This document shows positions 7,223-16,222 of a stretch of 17,681 nt of DNA, piece by piece. Source of the DNA: an uncultured Campylobacter sp. (GTDB lineage Bacteria > Campylobacterota > Campylobacteria > Campylobacterales > Campylobacteraceae); assembly GCF_938045775.1 (NCBI RefSeq), contig NZ_CALIBH010000075.1:1-17681 (forward strand). The letters run 5' to 3'. The notes below the pieces were generated by a model. The model was not told the DNA's origin. It did no database searches and was given only the letters and a program-made list of their open reading frames with translations. A program made the position numbers and the translations under genes. Every line of letters starts with the position of its first letter. Position 1 is the stretch's first letter.

Positions 7223-8766
7223 TCAGATATTTTCTGCCGCCACCATGCCAAAAACCATACAATCAGCCATGCTCATAGTACCGAGCCTACTTGCGCCGTG
7301 AACGCCACCGGTGATTTCGCCCGCTGCATATAGCCCTGCGATCGGCTCGCCGCTAGCTGCGTCGATAACCTGGGCTTTGGTATTGATCTGCACGCCACCC
7401 ATGCAGTAAAGAATTTTCGGGCTTGTTTGGCATGCATAAAATGGAGCTTTTGATACGTCGATACCGCCTACGTCGGCTTTTGTCAAAGGCTTGCCAAACT
7501 CCGGGTCACTTCCTGCTTTGACATAGCCGTTAAAATCCGCGATGGTTTTTAAAAACGGCTCCAGCGGAATTTTATAAAATTTTGCAAGCTCTTCCAAGGT
7601 ATTAAATTTTTTAATTGAGCCTGCTTCTACACCTTTTGATGTATAGACCGGATTATTTGCATCAACTGCGGCTTGATCGCAGATATTTACGGGATAGTTG
7701 TCGTTATTTTTGCTCTCCGCCATGCATTTAAAGATCGCTTCGGTTTTGATCTTGCGCCCGGCGTGCTCGTTCATAAAGCGTTTGCCCGTCTTTGGATCGA
7801 CAGTTAGACCATAGTCGTTAGCGCAGTGATTTGAAAATAGCGCAGAAGTACCAAATCCCTTCTCGCTAGGATTGGTATAAGGATTTAGTTGAATCCAGCT
7901 GAGTTGCAAAGGATTCGCACCTAGCTTCATCGCCGCGATAAGCGCACCTGCGGTAGCACCTGGTTGGCTTACGGTTTCGATATTGTCTTTTAGATACGGC
8001 ACCTGCTGCGCGCGAAACCACTTATCCGAACTGTATCCGCCCGCAGCCAAAATGACGCCATCTTTGGCTTTAAAAAATCTTACTTCGCCACTTTTGTTCT
8101 CCCTATCATCGCTAGCAAGCTGCGGATCGAACTTATATTCTTCGCGACACTTTACGCCTACGACACGGCCGCTGTCATCCACGATAAAATCATCAAATTT
8201 AGTACGCTTCTTGATTACGGCATTTGCATTTTCCTCAATTGCCTTATGCATCGGCTGGATGTAGCCCGAGCCGCTAGCATTTTTGGCCTGTACGGCGCGC
8301 TTTAGCGAGTGTCCGCTAGCAGATATCACCTTACCCGAAAACTCCACTCCGATGCTTTTTAGGTATTCAAAAGCATCGCCTGCGCGGTCGTAGATGACGC
8401 CTAGCAAATCTACGTGATTTAAATTTAGCCCGTCTTTTAGGCAATCTGCGATGAAAGCCTCCTTACTATCCGTGATACCCGCGGCTTTTTGGAATTCGTT
8501 ATTTGGTACCGCCATATTGCCGGCGTTAATGACGGAATTGCCGCCCGCACGGCCCATCTTTTCGATCATAAGCACCTTTTTGCCGCGCTTAAGAGCTGAA
8601 GTGTCGCCATCGAGCCTGCAAAACCGCTACCGATAACAACAACGTCATATTCTTCGTCAAATTTTACGTCTTTGGCGTTTTGCGTTGCGCTAGCACTGCT
8701 TGCAGCCAGAGCCAGAGCTCCCGCTGCGCCGATTTTCATAAAATTTCGTCTTGAAATTTCTTGCAT
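7223..8766 (-). pseudogene. Tat-exported flavocytochrome-c-type FAD reductase, copy 1 (frameshifted)
   Basis: Periplasmic FAD-dependent reductase of the fumarate/urocanate reductase superfamily, without haem or FMN domains. The ATG at 8764-8766 has AAGGAG upstream. The N-terminus is a twin-arginine signal, SRRNFMKIGAAGALALAAS. The dinucleotide loop GSGFAG is intact, then the frame breaks. Reading continues in another frame as SALKRGKKVLMIEKMGRAGG and runs cleanly to 7223. Alignment to copy 2 places the loss of one base at about 8601-8606 (codon 54-55); restoring it gives about 514 residues with no other defect. Copy 2's EHAGRK arginine and VHGASRLG arginine are kept, but its HHTMGG motif is YCMGG here. 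It may be a true pseudogene or a sequencing error. The second frame alone lacks the FAD loop and signal peptide, so it cannot be functional by itself. The substrate is unknown. Confidence 0.85.
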
Positions 8767-8795
8767 TTTTTGCTCCTTGCGTTGAAATTTTATAG

Positions 8796-8801
8796 ATTAT
8801 A
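8796..8801 (-). promoter_or_regulatory. -10 element of copy 1 flavoprotein
   Basis: On the minus strand a perfect TATAAT (8796-8801) sits about 30 bases upstream of the ATG, preceded by GGGTG. The T/A-rich DNA 17 bases further up has no good TTGACA, as is common for Campylobacter sigma-70 promoters. Confidence 0.5.
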
Positions 8802-9129
8802 CACCCACGTAGCGAAATTTAAAATTTAACATAAAGACTTAGTGATAGAATTTTAAAAATTTAGAAAAGAAATTTTAAAAGCGCAAATTTAAAGCGAATA
8901 AATTCCGCTCCGCTAGCCGAAGTCTAGGCATAAATTTTAAAATTTACGGCGTACGGATTTGCTCGCCGCCTGTGCGAAATTTTGCCGCTGCTATAAAATT
9001 TTAAAGTGCGCGGTATTCAAATTTAAAAGACGCGCGGCAGAATTTTAAGCGCTTTAAATTTTAAATGCTTTGAAATTCTACGGCACGCTTTGCAGCTTTG
9101 TCTCAAAAATTTTAAAGACGTACATAGTG
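8802..9129. other. Gene-free spacer between the two flavoprotein paralogs
   Basis: No credible gene on either strand. The spacer is crowded with AAATTT/AATTTT words, including an exact AAATTTTAAAATTT palindrome at 8932-8945 and a near copy at 8815-8828. Confidence 0.5.
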
Positions 9130-9167
9130 TTTCGGCGCAAAGCACGCATAGCTACTTCGCGCCGAAA
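9130..9167 (-). terminator. Strong hairpin after flavoprotein copy 2
   Basis: On the minus-strand RNA, TTTCGGCGC-G-AAG pairs with CTT-T-GCGCCGAAA. This gives 9 bp, one G.U wobble and 3 more bp, closing a 12-base loop, 18 bp past the copy 2 stop codon. No immediate U-run follows, so it may be a 3'-end stabilising hairpin or a factor-assisted terminator. Confidence 0.5.
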
Positions 9168-9184
9168 TTTCGCGGGCGCTAAAT

Positions 9185-10735
9185 TTAAGCCCCGATTGTT
9201 TCGCCCGCGATCATTCCGAAAACCATACAATCAAGGATTGCGTAGGTTCCGAGCCTGCTCGCGCCGTGCACGCCGCCGGTTACTTCGCCCGCAGCCCAAA
9301 GACCGGGGATCGACTCGTGAGTAAGGCTCGAGATGACCTGAGCTTTGGTGTTGATCTCGAGCCCTCCCATCGTGTGGTGCACCTTCGGCATCGTGCGGCT
9401 TGCGTAAAACGGCGGTTTGGAAACGTCGATGCCGTCTAGTTTATCGACCACTTTGCCGAATTCGGGGTCTTTGCCCGCTTTGACGTAAGAGTTATAGTCC
9501 GCGACGGTCTTTAAAAACGGCTCCAGCGGCAGGTTGTAAGCCTTCGCAAGCTCCTCTAACGTGTCAAATTTCTTCACGACGCCAGCTTCCAGCGGTCTTG
9601 AAGTATAGACCGGGTTTCGCGCGGCGACGGCTTGAGAGTCGCAGACGTTTACCGGATAGTTGTCGTTTTTCTCGCTCTCGCCGATAACCTTAAAGCAGGC
9701 GTCCGCCTTGATCTTGCGCCCTGCGTGCTCGTCCATAAAGCGCTTGCCCATCTTTGGATCGACGGTAAGGCCGTAGGTGCTGCAGCAGTGGTTGGTAAAA
9801 TTTACCGCAGCGCCGAAGCCCTTTTCATCGGGCAAGCAATACGGAAGGAACTGAATCCATGACGTAAGAAGGGTAAATGCGCCGATTCTATTTGCCGCTA
9901 GCATCGCTCCCGCCGAGCTTCCCGGATGGTTGGTGCTGTCTATGCTAGGCACTACGCGAGGATCTTGGATCTGGCGGTATCATAGATCGCGTCCGTATCC
10001 GCCCGAGGCTAGCAAAACGCCGTCTTTAGCTTTATAGCTCTTTTTCTCGCCGCTTTTATTTTCCAGATCGTCGCTAAAGAGCTTCGGATCAAATTTATAC
10101 TCCTCGCGCGCTTCTACGCCCACGACGCGTCCGCTGTCATCCACGATGAAATCGTCAAATTTCGTGCGAGTTTTGATCGTGACATTAGGATCGTTTTGAA
10201 GTTTGCCCATCATCGGCTGGATGTAGCCCGAACCCGAGCCGTTGGTCGATTGCAAGCTTCTTGCGACGCTGTGGCCGCTCTCAAAGATCAGCTTGTCGCT
10301 AAATTCCGCCCCGCAGCCCACCAAAAGATCCACCGCATCGTTGCTACGATCAAACATCACGCCCAAAAGATCGGTATGATTGAGCCCGAGTCCGTCTTTT
10401 ACGGCATCGGCGATAAAAAGCTCCTTACTGTCTTTGATGCCCTGCGCAACTTGAAATTTATTCATAGGAGCGGCCATATTTCCGCCGTTGATGACGGAAT
10501 TTCCGCCCGCGCGACCCATCTTTTCTAAGATAAGCACCTTTTTACCGCACCCGCTAGCTTTAATCGCTGCAGCAAGTCCCGCAAAACCGGTGCCGATGAT
10601 GACGATGTCGTATTCCTCGTCAAATTTTACGTCCTTAGCGTTTTGTGCCGCAGTCGCACTGCTAGATCCCAGCGCAAGTGCCCCTGCACCCACTGCGCTA
10701 ATCTTTAAAAAACTACGTCTTGATACGTCTTGCAT
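9185..10735 (-). pseudogene. Tat-exported flavocytochrome-c-type FAD reductase, copy 2 (in-frame TGA)
   Basis: Paralog of copy 1 with the same layout: Tat signal SRRSFLKISAVGAGALALG, FAD loop GTGFAG, EKMGRAGGNSVINGGNM, then substrate and FAD domains ending in GEVTGGVHGASRLG. I chose ATG 10733-10735 over the in-frame TTG at 10741: GGAG lies 6 bases upstream of the ATG but abuts the TTG. The reading frame is continuous for 517 codons except for TGA at codon 252 (9980-9982), in GGYGRDL*YRQIQDP. Copy 1 reads GGYSSDKWFRAQQVP here, so the TGA replaces the Trp and is one G-to-A change from TGG. The HHTMGG motif and the HAGRK and SRLG arginines, which match catalytic positions of soluble fumarate reductases, are present. 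The classical QxHP histidine is replaced (WIQFLPY), so the substrate is probably not fumarate itself. It could be a pseudogene, a leaky readthrough allele or a base-call error. Confidence 0.85.
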
Positions 10736-10773
10736 TTGCAACTCCTTTAATTGAAAGTGTATATTTAAAAGAA

Positions 10774-10802
10774 ATGATAACTCGAATTTAAAGGTAAGTC
10801 AA
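10774..10802 (-). promoter_or_regulatory. Sigma-70-type promoter for flavoprotein copy 2
   Basis: On the minus strand TTGACT (10797-10802) and TATCAT (10774-10779) are separated by exactly 17 bp, a near-consensus -35/-10 pair. The predicted start of transcription lies about 30 bases upstream of the ATG. It is the best promoter match I noticed in the window. Confidence 0.6.
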
Positions 10803-10948
10803 ATAGAATAACGTTATAAATAGATAGTAAAAAGCTATGAAATATAGGCGTTGATATAAAATTTTGAAATTCGGCGGACGGGCGGGATTGAAATTTTAAA
10901 ATTTTATCAGATGCTCGTTTGCAAAATACTATCGAACGCAAAAGTGCA

Positions 10949-10988
10949 CTCGGCGCGAAAATCGCAATAAATGCAAATCCGCGCCGAG
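10949..10988 (-). terminator. Terminator-like hairpin after the A2M gene
   Basis: CTCGGCGCG (10949-10957) and CGCGCCGAG (10980-10988) form a perfect 9-bp GC-rich stem with a 22-base AT-rich loop, starting 18 bp past the A2M stop codon. On the minus strand only a short CTTTTG follows. Position and stem favour a transcript end for the pbpC-A2M unit. Confidence 0.5.
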
Positions 10989-11006
10989 CTTTAAAGCCGC
11001 TACACC

Positions 11007-14000
11007 TTAGCGAGCGACTTTAAATTTAAGCGTTTGCAGATCGTAGTTATTTACCTGCTCGTATTGCATATCCTCGATAGAGATCGCAGGAAGCGCGCAC
11101 GAGCCTGCCATAATCACGTTTATTGGCGTATAGATGACGCCGCTGCTATTCTCTCCGTCTCGCGGATCATAATAGAAATAGCCGCTTTTTGGGAAGCGAA
11201 GCACTCGGTCATACAGATACTCCGTGTGTTCTAGTGCCACGCTGTCTTGCATGCCCTCGACTCTAGCCTGCGCAGCCGAGCCCAGACGCTCATTGACCGC
11301 TTCAAAGCAGCTAGGCATCGCCTCGTCGATTACGAAATTATACAGATAATAATTCGCTCGCCAGCTGATCTTAGAGTAAATTTTCTGCCCTACTTTAAGC
11401 CTATTTAGATCGACTATGTTGCCGCGAGCGTCTATGAATTCGCGGTAAATTTCAATCCTCTTGCTATCCATAGAATGGGCGTTTAGACTCTGTATGCTCA
11501 AAGCCTCATGCTTTAAAGGCGCGCTTTCATATCCAAAGCCAAGAGCGGTAAAAAATAGCTCGCCATTGCCGCTCATCGGCGTAAATTCTATCGCGCCGTC
11601 TTTAACCGCGAGTTTGGTATCTAACGGTGAATTGAAATTTTTCGCCTCGCCGTCGTATTTTAATGCAAAATGGGCTTCTTTTTTCGAGTCCTTAAAATAT
11701 GCATCAAATCCGCGTATTACGCTTGCTCGCTCCTGCGTGTTGTTTATATTTTTTAGATCGCGAATGATCGCATCGACCGTGCGAGCCGTGCTATCATCTT
11801 TGATGCCAGCCTTGCCAAATGCGTAGAGCTTAAAGGCAGCATCTCTTATGTCGCTAGCAAATGTTAAACCTGCTCCGTTATCAGCGTAATCGTAATTCGC
11901 CTCATCTATTTTTTCGAGCATAAATTCAAACTCAGTCGTCATATTGTGCTTTTTAAGTATCGCAGCCAAGGCGATACTAGCCATCGGCGAGTCTTTATAA
12001 AGATCGTTGTCATAAACGAAATTTATCTCATCATCATTGAGTTTGCCGTATTGATCTAGCACGAAATCCGCGTATATGCGGAGCGTATCCTGATCTTTGT
12101 AGCTTGATTTTAGCGCGCTAAAAATTAGCGATCTTTGCTTATTGCTAAGGAATTTATAGCGCGCGTCAAGCTCTAGTAAAACGTCGCTTGCGTAAATCGA
12201 AGCGTAGTAATTAGTAACGCCGTGAGCACTCCAGTAGCCGAAATCGCCGCTAGGTTTGAGGCGAGATAAAATTCTACTTGCATACTCGTTTACGCGGTTG
12301 GTTAAGGTTTTATTGGAGTCTTTGCGTGCGACATAATCAACCGCTATCATTCCTGAAGCAAGCTGTTCGGTGCAGCCGTAAGGATAGAGATATAGCTCGT
12401 CTGCTAGGCTAAAAGCGTTAGGCGTAGCGCTGATGTGAGTATAAATTTCTTTATAGCTCGGATCGATTTTGAGAGCTACCGGCTTATCGCCGTAGCTTAC
12501 GTGAAATAGCTTCGAGCGCGGGAACTGGCTGATTATGTCAAATTCTACATCGTTGCTAAATTTCTGCCCGTTTGCGTCAAGATCAAATTTAATGTTCGCA
12601 TCCGCAATATCAAGCGCGCTCGCGGTGAAGTTCGTATGCTTGACCTCAAGCGGTTTGAGCGTGAAATTTGCCTCGCCGCCGCTTATAGCAACCGAAGGAG
12701 ATGAGCTGATTTTCAAGACCGCCTTTTGCTCCTTATCGGTGGTGTTGATGAGCGTTAGCGGCACGGAAATTTCATCGCCGCGCACCATGTAGGTTAGATC
12801 TGCCGGTTTTATGATCACGTCGTCTCGAACCTTAGCTTCGACGTTTGCCGAGCCGATCGTAGCCGCCTCTCCGATAGCCATGGCGCTTAGTCGGATCGTG
12901 GAGTTAAAATTTTTCGGCATCGCAAGCTCAAATTTCGCCTCGCCGTTTGCGTCTGCTTTTGCGATCAGCATTTTGATAAATTTTTTCTGCTTTTTGTTTT
13001 CGACCGGGCTTAAATTCCGTTTAGCTTTCGCCATCACGCCGTCGCCGCCGAAGCTTAGCTCTTTAGCAGTAGTTTGATACACGCTAAGATCATCGTAAAT
13101 GTCAAAGTACCGCAGCGCAAAATACGCGCTAACGTCAAACGCCTTAAATGCATCAAGCTCCTCTTGTGAGACGATATCTAAAATTCCAAGATCGACCGCG
13201 TAGAGTATGACTTTGGAATTTGGCTCGCTTTTTACGCTGATCTGCGCGTTTTGCCCATTTTTGTAGCTTTTCTCGGCTAGGATTTGCACGTTAGCCTTGT
13301 GCGAGCTCGCATCTAGCGCCACCGGCACGTTTGCATAGGCTCTAAGCGGCATCGCAGCGGGTGTCGCGGCGCGCGCGATTACAGCGTTGATGTGTCCGCC
13401 GACGAAATTCTCTGGCACACTAAGCTCAAATTCCGCGCTACCGCCTTTTATGGATAGAATTTTATAGTCGTAAACCTGCTCGCCTACGAGCGAGATATTT
13501 AGCACGCCGCTTTCTACCGGCGAATTGATGACGCCTTTAATTTTATCTCCGGCTTTAACCTTGTCGCTTGCGAGTTTGATTTTAGCGCTTTGCACGTCTT
13601 TAGCATTTACCCGTCCATAATATCCCCAGCCGCTTACATCCACGCGCACGCCAGCACTCGCGCCGCTTGAGTAATCGTTTGCGACGATTAGATAATTGCC
13701 ACCGTTTTGGAATTTGTACTCAAACTCGCGCGCATCGGTGCTAACGGCGCTTACGAGATTAAAGCTTTCTTGCTCGACGTATCTGTTGCCGTCATAAACG
13801 TAAGTAAAATCGTCTCGGTAAATTTCAACGTCGATCTTGCCTTTGACGTCGGTTTTGGTTTTGGAATCTAGCAGCACAAAGCCGAATTTTACGCTATCGC
13901 CGCTTGATATGAAATCCTTGCTCGCGCGAATTCCTACGATACGATCATAAGGCAGATAGCTTAGGTTGCGATAAGCACTTACGTTTTTACCCTCCTCGGT

Positions 14001-16175
14001 TACGCTGAAATTTAGTAGAATATTTATGGCGTTAGAGACATTAAGATCAGCTGCTGCCGGCGAGAGTGCAAGCTCCTTTTTGCCGGCGGGGCTTAGCGTA
14101 AATTCTGCCCTGCGAAGCTGCGTAGCGCCCTTTTTCTTTAAGCGATCGTTTAGAAACGAAAAGCCCTCGTAGCCTTTAATTTTTAGCTCTTTTTCATAGG
14201 CGTTTGCTTCCAGCGAGCCTTTCAAATCTCCAGCCGGCGCGCCAGCAAGATAGTTTGAGCTTAGCTTTAAAGTTATGATCTCATCCGCGCCATATTCGTC
14301 TTTAGCAGTGAGAATTTCATTTTTAATGCGGTTTGGGACGAAATTTTCTACGCTGAAGCTTTTAGAAGCGATGATTTTGTCCTCATAGATGAGATCTAGG
14401 CGGTAAGTGCCGCTTTTCTCGCCCATCAGCTCGTCTATTTTAACGCTGCCGAACTCATCGGTGTTTTGCGCGCGCGTGATGACCACAGTGCCGCTAGGAT
14501 CGTAAATTTTAAATTTAATCGGCGTATCTTTTAAAGAGCTAAAATCGCGATTTTTCATCACGATCGTACCTAAAAGCCGCTCATTCGGGCTTATCAGCTC
14601 GCTTGCGAGATAAACGAACGGACGCTTTGCAGTAATCGTTTTCTCTACGCTTGCTACGGCGTTATTAAACAGCACGAACGCATGCTCATCGCCTTTACTA
14701 ATCTCGATAGAGCGCGGATTTTTGGCTAGAATTTCCATATTTTCTAATCTTAAAATTCCATCTCCGTCCGTTTTATCCTCTGCAATTAGCTCGTTTTTAT
14801 CACTGTAAATTTTAACCTTTGCTCTGCTTAGCTCCTCGCCATTACTAAGCCTAGAAGTATAAATTAGCGCGCCGCGCTCAAGCAGCACCACTTGAGCCGT
14901 AATGTCACTAAGATAGGCTACGCGCGAAACCTCTTGCATCTTTTCGCCCACTTTGTAAAACGCCGTGATTTTATAAATTCCATCCTCGTAGCCCTTAAAA
15001 TCCATCGCGATTTTATGCTCCGCAACGGCGTTTTTAGCGCCTCCTATATCAAAGCTCTTAACCGCGATCTCGCTAGCTAGCCCACCTACACTATCTTCGT
15101 TGCTTTCAAAGTTTAAAAAATACCTAAAATTTTGCTCAGGGACTTTGGCAATCGAAATTTTGACCTCATTTACGTTTGAGCTTTTAAAAGCTAACGAAGC
15201 GGATTTTGGGATAAAATTTTTCTCGTCGCTAAAGGCTACGAAAGGCAGCCTGTCGCCCATTTTTACGCTTTGCTTGATCTCGTCACGCAAGATATATGAG
15301 CTATCTCCGAAGCCCTTTAGCAGCCTAATCTCGTAGCTTTTATTCGGCATAAACTCGTCGCTTACTATATCTGCATAGTAGTAGCATGAAGGATCGTCGC
15401 TTTCGCCGCCCTCTTCATCTTCGTCGTAATAATAATATCGCGGCTGAGTGAGGCTAAATTTACTCACGCCTGCGATTCTTATGTATTTGGCGGACAGCTC
15501 GTCCATATAGTTAGGAAAACACACTCTAGCTGCGAGTGAGCCGTCTTTTAGAGCCGCAGGGCGGATCTGCACGCCACTTAAATTTGAAGCGTTAATGCTG
15601 TCGTTAAAAGGCTCCTCGTCCGTGCGCAGCTCCACCGGATTTTGCAGCTTTGCGCCCGCTTTTGAGGTGAGGGATTCTATTTGCAATACGACGTTTTGCG
15701 CCTTAGGATCGAAGCTGAATAAAAAATTCCGATCATCGTGCGAGCTAAGCTCATAGGATATATCGTTTTGGGCTAAATTCTGCGCGCGATAAATTCTAGT
15801 CGCTTGCTGTAGCGCGTCCTTGCTAACCGCATCGTTAAATTTAATTGCCACTAACCCCGGACGCAGAAGCGCGATATGCTCGGTGCTGAAAGGCTCTGTC
15901 TCGAACTCAAAGCGCACCCCGCGCGCCTCGCACGAATAATTAACCCCGGCGCTAAGCATCGGCTTAGGATAGAGCCTGATTGAGCTCTCGCTCACGCTTT
16001 CGTAGGTGCCCGTGATTTTGGGAGTGCATTTTAAGATCTGCTTTTGCGTGACACTAAATCCACTGCCGTCCACCCCGCTAATCTCGTAAGCCCCGCTAGC
16101 GTATTTGATCTCTACGCCCGCGGCAAAGCTAGCCAAAGCGCAAAATAGCGCTGCGCTTAGTAGTTTTGTCTTCAT
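11007..16175 (-). CDS. Bacterial alpha-2-macroglobulin family protein with thioester motif
   Basis: Large periplasmic protease-trap protein of 1722 residues, comparable to YfhM-type bacterial A2M (about 1650). The start is ATG 16173-16175, with AAAGGA upstream and an N-terminal signal peptide (KTKLLSAALFCALASFAAG). The better-known enterobacterial homologue is a lipoprotein, but no lipobox is visible here (C12 is preceded by ALF). Many beta-sandwich (MG-like) stretches fill the first 1150 residues. The thioester motif GCTEQ has C1268 and Q1271, followed by a helical thioester domain (about 1260-1550). The C-terminal end, MAGSCALPAISIEDMQYEQ, is typical of the family. An acidic DEDEEGGESDD loop near residue 250 stands out. 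It lies 47 bp after pbpC with no promoter seen between them. The known pairing with PBP1C suggests defence of the periplasm while peptidoglycan is repaired. No frameshift was found. Confidence 0.93.
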   Translation of the reverse strand: MKTKLLSAALFCALASFAAGVEIKYASGAYEISGVDGSGFSVTQKQILKCTPKITGTYESVSESSIRLYPKPMLSAGVNYSCEARGVRFEFETEPFSTEHIALLRPGLVAIKFNDAVSKDALQQATRIYRAQNLAQNDISYELSSHDDRNFLFSFDPKAQNVVLQIESLTSKAGAKLQNPVELRTDEEPFNDSINASNLSGVQIRPAALKDGSLAARVCFPNYMDELSAKYIRIAGVSKFSLTQPRYYYYDEDEEGGESDDPSCYYYADIVSDEFMPNKSYEIRLLKGFGDSSYILRDEIKQSVKMGDRLPFVAFSDEKNFIPKSASLAFKSSNVNEVKISIAKVPEQNFRYFLNFESNEDSVGGLASEIAVKSFDIGGAKNAVAEHKIAMDFKGYEDGIYKITAFYKVGEKMQEVSRVAYLSDITAQVVLLERGALIYTSRLSNGEELSRAKVKIYSDKNELIAEDKTDGDGILRLENMEILAKNPRSIEISKGDEHAFVLFNNAVASVEKTITAKRPFVYLASELISPNERLLGTIVMKNRDFSSLKDTPIKFKIYDPSGTVVITRAQNTDEFGSVKIDELMGEKSGTYRLDLIYEDKIIASKSFSVENFVPNRIKNEILTAKDEYGADEIITLKLSSNYLAGAPAGDLKGSLEANAYEKELKIKGYEGFSFLNDRLKKKGATQLRRAEFTLSPAGKKELALSPAAADLNVSNAINILLNFSVTEEGKNVSAYRNLSYLPYDRIVGIRASKDFISSGDSVKFGFVLLDSKTKTDVKGKIDVEIYRDDFTYVYDGNRYVEQESFNLVSAVSTDAREFEYKFQNGGNYLIVANDYSSGASAGVRVDVSGWGYYGRVNAKDVQSAKIKLASDKVKAGDKIKGVINSPVESGVLNISLVGEQVYDYKILSIKGGSAEFELSVPENFVGGHINAVIARAATPAAMPLRAYANVPVALDASSHKANVQILAEKSYKNGQNAQISVKSEPNSKVILYAVDLGILDIVSQEELDAFKAFDVSAYFALRYFDIYDDLSVYQTTAKELSFGGDGVMAKAKRNLSPVENKKQKKFIKMLIAKADANGEAKFELAMPKNFNSTIRLSAMAIGEAATIGSANVEAKVRDDVIIKPADLTYMVRGDEISVPLTLINTTDKEQKAVLKISSSPSVAISGGEANFTLKPLEVKHTNFTASALDIADANIKFDLDANGQKFSNDVEFDIISQFPRSKLFHVSYGDKPVALKIDPSYKEIYTHISATPNAFSLADELYLYPYGCTEQLASGMIAVDYVARKDSNKTLTNRVNEYASRILSRLKPSGDFGYWSAHGVTNYYASIYASDVLLELDARYKFLSNKQRSLIFSALKSSYKDQDTLRIYADFVLDQYGKLNDDEINFVYDNDLYKDSPMASIALAAILKKHNMTTEFEFMLEKIDEANYDYADNGAGLTFASDIRDAAFKLYAFGKAGIKDDSTARTVDAIIRDLKNINNTQERASVIRGFDAYFKDSKKEAHFALKYDGEAKNFNSPLDTKLAVKDGAIEFTPMSGNGELFFTALGFGYESAPLKHEALSIQSLNAHSMDSKRIEIYREFIDARGNIVDLNRLKVGQKIYSKISWRANYYLYNFVIDEAMPSCFEAVNERLGSAAQARVEGMQDSVALEHTEYLYDRVLRFPKSGYFYYDPRDGENSSGVIYTPINVIMAGSCALPAISIEDMQYEQVNNYDLQTLKFKVAR

Positions 16176-16222
16176 AAAATTCCTTTGCAAAAATTTTACG
16201 AAATTATATACAAATTAACCTT

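Noticed and set aside
9070..9324. Plus-strand open frame at the end of flavoprotein copy 2
   Set aside because: It overlaps the conserved 3' end of copy 2 and the hairpin, is very Arg-rich and has no recognisable domain.
9980..9982. TGA in copy 2 as a selenocysteine codon
   Set aside because: The aligned residue in the paralog is Trp, not Cys, and I see no convincing stem-loop directly after the TGA of the kind a bacterial SECIS needs.
6313..10735. TGA reassigned to Trp in this genome
   Set aside because: TGA ends the flavodoxin/ferredoxin gene (6313-6315) at a sensible place, and the long A2M gene has no in-frame TGA. The standard bacterial code fits.
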